Below are positions 37,165 to 48,200 of a DNA stretch of 64,000 nucleotides, piece after piece; the first letter of the stretch is position 1; each line of letters starts with the position of its first letter. The stretch is from NCBI RefSeq assembly GCF_037975245.1, contig NC_092580.1, forward strand, positions 28,363,501-28,427,500, read 5' to 3'. The position numbers and the translations under genes are program-made. The DNA is from Apostichopus japonicus. Lineage: Eukaryota > Echinodermata > Holothuroidea > Aspidochirotida > Stichopodidae. The notes under the pieces are model-generated. The model did no database searches and was not told where the DNA came from. It was given only the letters and a program-made list of their open reading frames with translations.

Positions 37165-37482
37165 TGGCAAGCCGTTTTTAATGTTTACCTCCCAATTCTA
37201 CTAAAGTTTAATACATTCAATTTCTACTCAAGTCGAATTAAGTTCAACTTAAGTAAATACAATTCTACTTAAGTAATTTTCAATTCTACTTAAGTGAAGT
37301 TGGACAATATTGGCCTCTATGTTACTTAAGTAGAGTACAACTCTACTTCAGTAGAGTACAATTCTACTTTACAATTCTTCTTAAGTGATAAACAATTTCA
37401 CTTAAGTGGAATTGAATTTCACTTAGGTAGAATGCATTTCACTTAAGTAAATGAGGGGGTAAATGTAAAAAACGGCTTGCCA
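37165..37482. mobile_element. TA-flanked MITE filled with ACTTAAGT palindromes
   Basis: Terminal inverted repeats of about 27 bp (TGGCAAGCCGTTTTT at the left; the reverse complement ACGGCTTGCCA ends the right) are flanked by TA on both sides (37163-37164 and 37483-37484), as expected for a Tc1/mariner-type target. The interior is a degenerate run of AATTCTACTTAAGT-like words, so the octamer ACTTAAGT recurs throughout. It encodes nothing. Confidence 0.85.
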
Positions 37483-38546
37483 TATGAACGTGCTCAAAGG
37501 GACTTGTCTTGTAGGTTTTCTTCTGCTATATGTATACCATGCTAGGCTCACAGCTCCGTATATATCGTTTAAATTATAAATAATGGAAAAACGTTGGTCA
37601 ACAAATATTAAAACACACTAGTGCCATGGTAACGAATGCTGACACATAAGATCTCAATATTATATAGCTATTATTTGTGTTTATTAGTGGTCTAGCATAT
37701 TGTGAACCGCACTGAAACTTCTCAGGGTAAAGTATGCATGCATGCAATATTACAGTATTTGGCCCCAAGGGCTGCAAGTTAATTTAGCCCTGCACTGTCT
37801 ATGTAAATCCAGCAGAAATCAGTAAGTCGTATTGACTTCACTGCCATTCCGACACTCTTCTCTATAAAGTAGTTTCAATTCCTGCTACTTTTATGAATTG
37901 TCACTTTCGGGATCATACACTGAAGAAGAGCTAGTTCTGCTCGAAAGGTCTGCAAAAACCAAACATTGACTGTTTACCTCCAATGACTTATAATTAAATT
38001 ATTGTATCATATATTACTAAATCCTGGAACTTCAGTGTCCAGGGTTGCAAACTTAAGATATGGAGTTGGACAGTGCGAAATTGGAAGTATATTAGATTAC
38101 TGTACAAAGTTATTTATGTATCCTTTCACTGGTAAACAAAAGTTGAATTCTAATGCTCTTTTCTTAATTAAGCAAGAATGGAAAAGGCTACATTTTATTG
38201 ATGGAAAGGACACTTCTTATTTATGAAAAAAAAGGCCTCTTCAAGTTGGAGATAGGTGGAGAGAGAGGGAGAGAAGAAACGGCCCGCTGCCCTGGATTTA
38301 CGAATCATATAGTTTATTTCAATATGACTGTAAGTAAATGTATTACAGTCAAGAACTTCAATTAATAACGTTTCAACAAAGATTGGGGAACGGTCCCAAT
38401 TTGTATAGCACCGAAGAAGTAAAGAGATGCAACCGTCCCGATACAAGGGGACTGCCGGGATTGAGAGCGGATCAGTCGTTCGGTAATTTGGTTTTCGTGC
38501 ATGTTCTTTCCTATGTATAGAGATGCAACATATTTCATAATGCATT
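37483..38546. other. Gene-free stretch with weak hammerhead-like core
   Basis: Apart from the ribozyme-like motif at 37915-37955, no supported feature is present. Open frames at 38195-38545 lack any recognisable domain. Confidence 0.45.
37915..37955 (+). ncRNA. Weak hammerhead-ribozyme-like core
   Basis: CTGAAGA (37920-37926), then a GAGC/GCTC hairpin with a 7-base loop, then GAAA and GGTC. Helix I and helix III pairing are poor, so this may be a decayed motif. Confidence 0.25.
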
Positions 38547-39301
38547 CATAGGACCATGGGCGGGATTACGGGGGGGCAAGAGGGGGCATTTGCTCCCCCA
38601 CTTTTTCCCAGACCTTAGTTTTTTTTTTGTCGTTTTTGCAGACAAATGTGCACAACCCTAATCGAAATTATTCCCCACAACAGCTCTATCAAACTAGGCC
38701 TATTTGATTCGAATCTAAGTCGAATTTGTGATTAACATAGTAGCATGAAGCATGCAGAATAACTGGAGCTAGAGCTAGCACATGGTTCGCAGCACAGGTT
38801 ACGAATCCTGGAGCTAACAAACTAGCGATTCAATTCTGCATGTGATGAATCCGCGGTTGTGCTACAGTGCTAGCTTCAGGAATTGATTTGAGATTGAGAT
38901 TTGAATTGAGAAACGATTTACGAAAGCCAAATTTGCATATTGGGTATATCAATAATTAAATTCAATATACTGACACATGACACACACACCCCCCCCCCCC
39001 CATGTAATTCAAACTATGCAATGGCAATGCCGATGTAATTTCTTTACTGCTCGAAATCCTGGAATGATGCATGCAAATCGAATAATGTAAATTACAAATT
39101 GGCACTAACACAGTAACACATTAAATACATTGTTACAGTATACATCACTCGGCAGTTTCGGTAGGGCCGATAAAATAATGTGTGGCTTTGAGTTCCGTTT
39201 TCGGATCTATTCTCGATGATGAATGAAACACTTACGTTTGGTTTTGCATAAAAGTTGGGGGGGGGGGGTGAAGGTATGTTCAGCCCCCAATATTTGCCAA
39301 G

Positions 39302-40365
39302 CAGTGGCGGCGGAACCGGGGGGCTTGGGGGGCTCAATGAAAAAGTTGAGGGGGCAAATGCATGATAAGCCCCCCAATATTTACCAAGGCTCCGAAACGT
39401 GCATCTGCCCATTTTCAATGCATACTTGTCGATCTGTCCGATGCACACGTATACTATATAGGTGTTATAATTTTAGTAATTGCTGGGGGACCCTCGGCCC
39501 GTCCCCTGCTATAGACCACATTGTCACCCCAACCGCGTCTTCACGCCCCGTGAAAAGTGGAAGCAGTGAGTGTGAGTACCGGTAAGCGTAACACAACTTC
39601 GTCTTAGGCCAATGACTTGCCTTATTTGAGCCAGTTCTCCAACATCCCCTTACTTAGTGGCGGAGCGTTCATATATACAGTCAGGGGGCGGATGCCCCCC
39701 CCCCCTGACGGACTCATATGGACTGCTGGCGCCCTTTTCAGCTTTTCAATACTTTTTACTTATTCGCGATTATTGACTATTTTATTGCGCTCTCATATAC
39801 CTATTGACATTTGTCATATTCTGTTGGTGTAATTTTCCGACAAAATGGCGACGACACCTATTTATTCTCCGTTTATCTGCAAATTAGCAAGGGTCATTTC
39901 CTGCAATCTAGGGAGTATCTTTACTCAGAAATTTTCTGTAGGCTCCGCGCCAACCTGTGGTGGCGCTCCGCTTAGATAGTGTCGAAAGCGCCCCTACAGA
40001 CCATTCTTGCCCATTCTTGCCCCCTGACCAATACCCCTAGCTCCGCCAATGCCCTTACTACACTCAAAAACGTCTTTGCGAGTGCACTACGAGTAATAGC
40101 TACTCTCTTAAAACACCATCGAATATTCAAATTACAATGTTTTAACAGACTTTTACGTGCAATCTGAGAAATTTCAGGCTTGAGACCCATAAAAGGGCTA
40201 GGTATTCGCAGCATAAAACACTCTGGAAGTGCCGTTTCCGGCCAACTGGGGGTTTGAAAAATCCCAAAATTTTCTTTTACGCTCCGCGCCAACCGATGGT
40301 GGCGCTCCGCTTAGATAGTCTCCACACATTAGCCCCCCAATAATTTTTACGTTCCGCCGCGCCTG
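39302..40365. mobile_element. Middle hAT-type element, TSD TTGCCAAG
   Basis: Left end CAGTGGCGGCGGAACC; right end on the reverse strand CAGGCGCGGCGGAAC. Perfect 8-bp flanks TTGCCAAG lie at 39294-39301 and 40366-40373. It is inserted in the 38555 element and itself interrupted by 39655-40051. Its right portion (about 40105-40330) is similar to about 40640-40845 in the outer element, so the two are related. Confidence 0.85.
39655..40051 (+). mobile_element. Inner hAT-type MITE, TSD CCCTTACT
   Basis: Ends TAGTGGCGGAGC and, on the reverse strand, CATTGGCGGAGC. Perfect 8-bp flanks CCCTTACT lie at 39647-39654 and 40052-40059. Over its whole length it is the inverted counterpart of 41285-41660. Confidence 0.88.
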
Positions 40366-41284
40366 TTGCCAAGTGCTCCAAGAAGTGGGGGCCGCGGGGA
40401 GAATTTCGAAGTGGGTGCTGAACATATTCTTGATCGGTAGAATGCACAATATACTTATAATTTTAGGGAGAAAGCACTGTCTAGATGTGATTTATTGTTA
40501 CCAGAGGTGTCATATTTGCTGATCTAGGATTTCCTTTTTGCTTAAATTTCGACGCTCCTTGCCAACCGATGATGGCGCTCCGCTTAGATAGTGACGTATA
40601 ACAAAAGTTGTACATCACAATCTGACCATATGTTATACTATCAATCCTCTTCAAATTTTTAAACGATAATTAACTATCTAGATACAATTGCAGACATGAG
40701 ATCCATATTTCAAGGATGGGTACATGCAGCTTAGAGCACTCGGGAAGTGCCGTTCCGGCCATCTGGAGGGTTTGTAAAGCCAAAAAAATTCTTGTACGCT
40801 CCGCGCCAACCGATGGTGGCGCTCCGCTTAGATAGTCTTGATAGCAGGTTTGCCCCCCCCCCCCCACTTTCACAACTCAAATCCCGCCCCTGCATAGGAC
40901 AGTCGTAGAAACGGCGAAAATGTTAAAACTGGGCCATGTTCAATGAAATTTCTTTAGGCTAAATCAGTTTGAGAAATGGGGGAAATACCCCCGTTACATA
41001 TGTTAATTATAATTAGTTGGTGTGATTCCATATGGGACCTTAGCTTGCACTAGACGGACGCAAAATTAATTGAAATATAACGTTCATCAAAATGAATGTG
41101 CTCAGCTAGGTTGTTAAAACTTTGTCATCGCTTAATTTGTGTTTTTATATTTAAGTAACATATGCTAATCATTTTATACACATGCATATAGCGATCGAAT
41201 ACGTAAAAAACCGAAACGAACTTCCCTTCTTTCGCCAGCCTACATGCTCGCTTGTATTGAGAGGCCGTGTCTGAGGCCCTTACA

Positions 41285-41660
41285 CAGTGGTGGAGCTAGG
41301 GGTATTGGTCAGAGGGGGCGAGAATGGTCTGTTTGGGCGCTTTCGATTTATCTAAGCGGAGCGCCACCACAGGTTGGCGCAGAGCGTACAGACATTTTTT
41401 GAGTAAAGATACTCCCTATATCGCCGGAAATGACCCTATCCGGGCCTTGCTAATTTGCAGATAAACGAAGAATAAATAGGTGTCATCGCCAACAAAATGT
41501 GACAAATGTCAATAGGTAGATGAGAGCGCAATAAAGAAGTAAATAATCGCGAATAAGTAAAAAGTGGTGAATAGCTGAAAAGGGCGCCAGCAGTCCATTT
41601 GAGTCCGTCAGGGGGGGGGGCATCATCCGCCCCCCTGACTGTATGGACGCTCCGCCACTG
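41285..41660 (-). mobile_element. Inverted sister copy of the inner MITE, TSD CCCTTACA
   Basis: Ends CAGTGGTGGAGC and, on the reverse strand, CAGTGGCGGAGC, with perfect 8-bp flanks CCCTTACA at 41277-41284 and 41661-41668. Shared blocks with 39655-40051 in reverse include GAATAAATAGGTGTC, AAATGTCAATAGGTA and GCGCCAGCAGTCCAT. Small indels and substitutions separate the copies. Confidence 0.9.
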
Positions 41661-41668
41661 CCCTTACA

Positions 41669-42228
41669 CGGTTGTTATATATAGTTCCTACGACATCGCT
41701 ACTATCACAATCCCGAAATGGAGCCCTTGGACAATTCTATGTGGAAAATTAAACAGTTTCCACCATTAAAATTATGAAATCGATCACTGTATAACCTATT
41801 ATAGTTTAGGACATCACTAAACTTCCATCTATATAGATCCACATTAACCTTTTAACCCACGTTGCTGTTTTACAATTTCTTTCAAATCTATGGTGCTGCA
41901 GAAATATCTCATCATGAGAGTGTCAGTTTTTCACGCAACTCCCAGGTCAGTTCATTGAAGCGTGGCAGCTAGTGGTATGTCCACCTTGTTATTTTACGCC
42001 AGATTGGATAGCAGCGCTCTTATACACCGGTGTTAGGGAAATTGTCAACATTTCTCAACAGCTGTCTCGTTTGTACAAACCATTACAACGAATTTCTCGA
42101 CGGGCACACGCGTATTCGCACTGCTGAATGCAACGTTTGTTATACTGTTACAGTAAAGGTAATCACGGGAACCGTCGAACGTGTTATTTTAAACTGGAGT
42201 CTTGTTAGTTAGACAGCACACCGGAAAA
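41669..42228 (+). promoter_or_regulatory. Upstream region and 5' UTR of G6PD
   Basis: No other gene is visible. The start site is not identifiable by eye and I see no confident TATA box. The context at the ATG, AAAAATGTC, is acceptable for initiation. Confidence 0.3.
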
Positions 42229-45200
42229 ATGTCGAATTTGAATGAAGAGGTAGGTTTTAAAATATTCTTTCTGGTAACAGTTTGCTTCCGTGAATGCACG
42301 ACAGTACGGCCGACGAAACAATTATTTAAATGTATTTTTTAATATGTAACCTACCGCTGTATACGGAAGTGTTCACTTAAAATTTCCTCCATTGAAAACT
42401 AATGACAGGGTGCATGCAACATAAATTGCACCAACTCCGTTTCATAGTCTATCTAAAAGTTTTTCTTGCACCAAGGTTGACATACTTCCCGTAACTTTGA
42501 AAAGTTATGGTGTCAATTCATTTTACGTAGTGAAATAGAGATGGAATATGATATCGTAACTGCTGCTTGCTCTTTGCACCTAAGTAGTGATTGATGCCTC
42601 CAGTGATGACCCTTGTCGAATCTTGTTGTGTTAATATGACCTCCGGTTGGACGACAGCCTAACGTAGACCAGTTAGGAATTACCGTACCTAACTACGTGA
42701 AACACACACACGGGCTAAGTTAAAAGCAGGGAGGACATCCGTAACCAGGGAGGACTTTCGTTTACTTGTAGCAGATCTACAAGTGAAGTTACATACCAAT
42801 GTTCTAATATTGACAATGCCACATTTGTCAGTGTGTTTTAAACCAACTCATAAGTTCCAGGCCATTTTGTGAAATGCGAAACTGCAGTGCTAGCGTTCAT
42901 GGAGACATCTGGTTGTTGATGTTTGGAATGTACATGTGCACTAGTGACACTGTGACTTGTGTGAGCTCACAGTCTATCCTTGCCACTGGTAACATTGTGA
43001 GCTCACAGTCACACTGTTATTATATATCTTGGTAAAATAAGCAAGCTTATCCTCAACAGGATCGGACCAGCAAGGTCAGTCTGGTGTGTGCAACGGTGAT
43101 TAAGAGGACAAAGTGCATCTTTCTTGTCAGTTAGGCTGCATGTTGGAATTCTGATATAGCTTTCCATCTATAGACAGATGGCATTGGTACTGGTAGACCA
43201 GTGACTTTACAAAATTTTGTGTGGCAGCTTGGCAAGACACAAGTAGACACACTTTAACTACAAGAGACTGAAACCAGGGAATGAGATTTCAGCCCATGTA
43301 GTGGAAGTATGGTGCTAACAACTGGTGCAAGAAAGATTCCAAGAATGTTTATGTAGGCTATTGTTTATTTTGTGTCCTGCAGAACTGTCATATTACACAG
43401 TCAATATGGTAGGTTCATTCTTCAAATATTTAATTACACTCAGCCTAAAGACATCTATTGGGTTAATTGTGTAACTGTAACTGTTTGCATGCCAAATCTT
43501 AAATGGGCTCTGGCACATGTATGTGTGAAAATATTAATATTCACAAAACCTTAATACTTACTACAGGCCTAACTGACTGCTAAATCCTGGGGAGTATTCC
43601 TATAGTTCTACTATATGTCGGGACGCTTTCCGTTACTAAGTTCACAAACAATTATATGAATGCAGTCTTTTTTGTCTTGAACCTTAACATCAAGTGGTAT
43701 ATTTTATTACAAGCATTAAACAAAATATTTACATATTGCACAATGGAGGCAAACAATTTTGCCTTCTTGCAGCTAGTGCATTATTGTTAATTTTAAGAGA
43801 ATTTCTTAATTCTGTTAGAGTTAGTTCCAGTGACAAAACCAGTAAATGGTGGTGGGGCAAAGTGGAATGAAGCCCTAATAACTCTTACCTCTTGCTTGTT
43901 GCTCCCCCGCAAATGAGATAGAGGAAAAGAGGGGACAAAGTCTTATTCACAAATTAGTTAATTGAATATGTTGAAAATGAATAGGCCTACACAGGTATGA
44001 GAAACAATATAAATTAGCATCAAACTCCCAGACTTTACTTCAACAGAACTACATGTTAACAAGAATGATCCTGGACATTTCATGTTAACCTTACAATAAT
44101 TTGTACTTTGGAAGGAGCAGGGATAACAGGGGATGTAACATTGTCAAATTGTAGTTAAAATGGTCCTGCATTGATGGAGAATGATTACAGTAGTTAAAGA
44201 AAGGACATAACACTGCTTTATACTGGTGCAATAAAAATGTGTTATGTTCTCTGCTATGGTTAAGATGTATGTGAATGGAGAAACTATAGTGTGCTTGGAC
44301 AGTGGTGTAGAGAAAGTGGTAACCTATGATCTTGATGATATAATTAGCTGTTATGCTGAAACTCTAAACCCAGTTGGAGAGGATAGTGGACTGGTCCATT
44401 CTGTTGCTAGGGGTATTGGTATAAGGGATTGGAAGAAGACATATGTGGAATTGAGTTTGAAGATTACAGTAGTAAAGAACTGTTTCTGCTTTTGACATTC
44501 TCCCAAGTTTTCAAAACACATCTTCCTGAAACTGCTTGACCCCTGATTGATAAAGATGGTTACGCCACTGAGTAGCTCAATAAATTCCATCACAGAACAA
44601 ATTCCTTGCTTATAAAAAGTTGGTTCAGTTCAAATAATTTACACATGTACTGTACAATATAACTGAGTTCCTGTTTATTTTTGTATTATATCAATGTTCC
44701 TGGCCCCCAGAAAAGAATGAAAACTCAATCATTGTCATAAATAAATGTTAAGTACAGTTTATTATTGGTATTTATAGGTTTATATTTTGCCTTGATATAT
44801 AGAGACATACATAAACTATTACTACGTCAGGAAGTGGTTTGCAGTTGTCCATTAAGTATTTACTCCATCGAGTACTGACTAATCAACATCAACATTAATA
44901 TCAAATTGGTGAAATGTTTGACATGTTGTACAGGACATATCTGAATTGAACATAAATTAATTTAAATACAAATAAATAACAAATAAATAAATGCAAAGTA
45001 AGAAAATGAATAAAATAATTTTGCTGCACAGTTTAAGGACTAAAGTTCACTAAACGTTTCTCATTTTTTAAAATTTAATCAACAGAGCCTGAAGATTATC
45101 AAAGACACCCTTGGTTGGTTGAAACAAGAGCCTGATTCTCAGTACACCTTTACAGTCTTAGGTGCATCGGTAAGTATGTAATATAAAATTAATGAGATTG

Positions 45201-48200
45201 ATGAAATTAATAAAAATTAGTACTAAGAGTCCTTACTGGTACCTTTATCGGGGTACTCATACTCAATAGTTTGATACTTTCAAAAGGTACAGGTACTCCG
45301 AGAAAATGAAGATAGAGTACTGCATGTACAGTTGGGGCATTGTACATGAATACTTGCGACAGTGTACTGTACTCGTACTTGGGGCATTGTACTCATACTT
45401 GGGAAACTACTCATATTTGGTGCATTATGTATCATACTTGGGACACTGTAATCAAACCTGGGCACTGTTCTCATACTTGGGGCACTGTAATCATACTGGG
45501 GACATTGTACTCATACTTAAGACTCTGTAATCATACTGGGGACATTGTAATCAGACTGGAGACAATGTACTCATACTGGAGACATTGTACTCATACTTGT
45601 GGCATTGTACTCATACTTGGGGCATTGTGCCCATACTTGGGACATTTTACTTTACTCATACTTGGGACATTGTACTGTACTCATACATGGGGCTTTGTAC
45701 TCACACTTGGGGCATTATACTCATACTGGGGACATTGTACTCATACTTGGGACATTATACTCATACATGGGCATTGCACTCATACGTGGGACATTGTACT
45801 GTACTCATATTTGGTCATTGTACTCATACTTGGGGCATTGTACTCATACTTGGGACATTGTACTCATACTTGGGACATTGTACTCATACTCGGGACATTG
45901 TAATTATCTCGTACTTGGGACATTGTACTGTACTCGTACTTGGGACATTATACTCATACTTGGGACAAACATGTATACATACTCATACTTGGGGCATTAT
46001 ACTCATACATGGGACATTGTAAGTACTGTACTCATTCTTGAACACAGGTTCATAGTTGTGTACTCACAATGCAAGTCTAAAAGCATACATACTAAAATAA
46101 TAGAGAGGGGGTTTCTGATGAGGGAAATCATAAAAATAAGGATTAAATTTATATATTCTCATTAACATTTGAACATCTAGTGTTGGGCGATTGATTTTGC
46201 TTCTCACTTACCTGTCTCCTCACAACCTATGCACAACTGGACAGCATGGGGGACAGGTGACGTCCCCTATGGAGAGGAAATGAGACAAAAATTGTCTATG
46301 ACATTGTTTGTTTAGTCTTTCTTCCATGCTGTACGGTTGTGCTGAATTTGTGAAAAGACAGGTAAGCTCGTCACTCATAACATCCAAACCTGGTAAGTTT
46401 TGGGATTCTGGGAATATCAGTCTATAGTTGTGTGAATTCAGCTCTCAAGGGTATTGGGAATCTATCATGATGGGAATTCATGTGCTAATGATTGAATGTC
46501 TACTAATTCTCACCTTTTTGCTAAAAATAAAATTGTCTGATAATGGTTTTGAAATTTATATAATTTCTTTTCTTTAGAGTTATTGTGATTACAATTGTCT
46601 GATTCTCGTGTTCTCGCTCCTACTATATAGATAAAGTTAACTTGATCAATAATTCTTTCAAGGTCCTTTTAACACCTGATGAGGTCTCACACACTTGTTA
46701 GCAGCAGGTTTTTCTCTCTTTCTCTTTCGAATGCTAATTTATAGAGTACATACTGTGCATAAATTAAACTCAAGAAGAAATAGAGTAATATTTACAGTGT
46801 GAATCGAAAGACCGTCATTGTTTTATTCATCTATTGACATCGAATATAATCAATTCTGTGCCTTGTGTCAAAGCGTTAAAAATCCTTGAGATTTAATTAT
46901 AGGTATGATTTAAAACAAAATGTATGTGAAAGTACTTGATATTTACTGGATTCGTTGCTAAAAATGTTTGGGTGTCTCTCAACAAAGAATGAATACAGCT
47001 GTTCAGCAAAAGTCTAGTACATTGCAAACTAAGAATGCAAACTTCTTCACACACACCCAGTGTGCAACTATTGTGAGCCTTTAAGTTAAACCCGTCATAC
47101 AGTGACTGTGTTAATGCAGTATCTCATATTCAATGTTTTACAGAAACTGTCAATATGGCTTTGCGTCATCGATCATGAGTGATCATGTTTTCAGTTAATG
47201 TTAAGGAAGGCTTTAGTTAAGATCATGTACTTGTCTCCCCTCCCCCCCCCCCCCCCCAAATTAACCTTAGAACCTCAACACATTGGCAATGGTTTAGCTC
47301 TACTTAAAATAATCTTGAATTCATCTGATCAAACCAAAGACTATTTTCTAATAAATTTTTTAACAAATGAAATGTTAATACAGGACAAATTTATGATTTC
47401 CTTTTCAAGTTTTAAAACTGTTTTGTTGCACACAGGTTCAATTCCCACATAACTTAGTGTTCTGTAACTTTTATGAGGTCCGAGAGGGTCCATGTAGAGA
47501 ATATGAAATACATAAACTAGATGTGAATATATTCCAGATTATACTAACTTCTATTAAATACTGTACTTGTTAAATACAATATATGTACAGCAAACTAATC
47601 AAGTGATCTGTACAATTCTGTTATGTGTACTACTGTATATATGTGTAATGTGTTGTACTGTAGCAGGAAATAATTTAGTCAATAGTGTTCCAAATATTAT
47701 GGAGTATTTTTTATTTCTCTAAATTGTCGCTTTTAAAATAATATGGTTTCTGTGTGAAAAGACTGAGCTACACTGTACAGTATGTGTCTTCTCAATCGTA
47801 GAGCAATTTGCCAATTTTGCGATGCCCATAATGGATAAATTATGCCCTTCAGTAGTGCTCTTGTGTCTGTTTCACTCACTGGAAACTAGGCTCTATTAAA
47901 TGAAAACTGCTGGTAGCTGCTCATTACAGTAGGCTCAAGTTTTTAATGATGATATTTTGTCACATTTATGTTTGGTAACCTGCATACAGTATATACATTA
48001 GAGGCACACAAAACAAAAGATCCCACATGTTTGTGCCATGTATATCCCTGACTCGCTGTTTGTTGTCTCAACATTTCCGAGTATTAAAGTAAGGGCTGGT
48101 TCCTGGTTTCCGAGAGAGCTGAAATGTGTATTATTTGAATGTTTGATGGAATAGTTTTAACTCATGATACTTAAAATGATAATCATACAAAATGATACAG

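Larger units (their letters stand above)
38555..40892. mobile_element. Outer hAT-type element of a three-level nest, TSD CATAGGAC
   Basis: Left end CATGGGCGGGATTACG; right end on the reverse strand CAGGGGCGGGATTTGAG. Perfect 8-bp flanks CATAGGAC lie at 38547-38554 and 40893-40900. Its length of 2,338 bp includes two younger elements (39302-40365 and, inside that, 39655-40051). Non-coding. Its left end matches the right end of 14987-15838. Confidence 0.85.

Noticed and set aside
44244-44495. 83-codon plus ORF in G6PD intron 1
   Set aside because: No recognisable domain, no convincing splice sites, and next to a repeat end. A chance ORF is more likely.
43830-44563. hAT element from CAGTGACAAAACC to GGTTACGCCACTG
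   Set aside because: The flanks GTTAGTTC and AGTAGCTC match at only five of eight positions and the ends are not clearly inverted repeats.
45306-46165. ORFs of 74-188 codons with [14 protein letters not shown] repeats
   Set aside because: They translate the 20-bp minisatellite in several frames at once.
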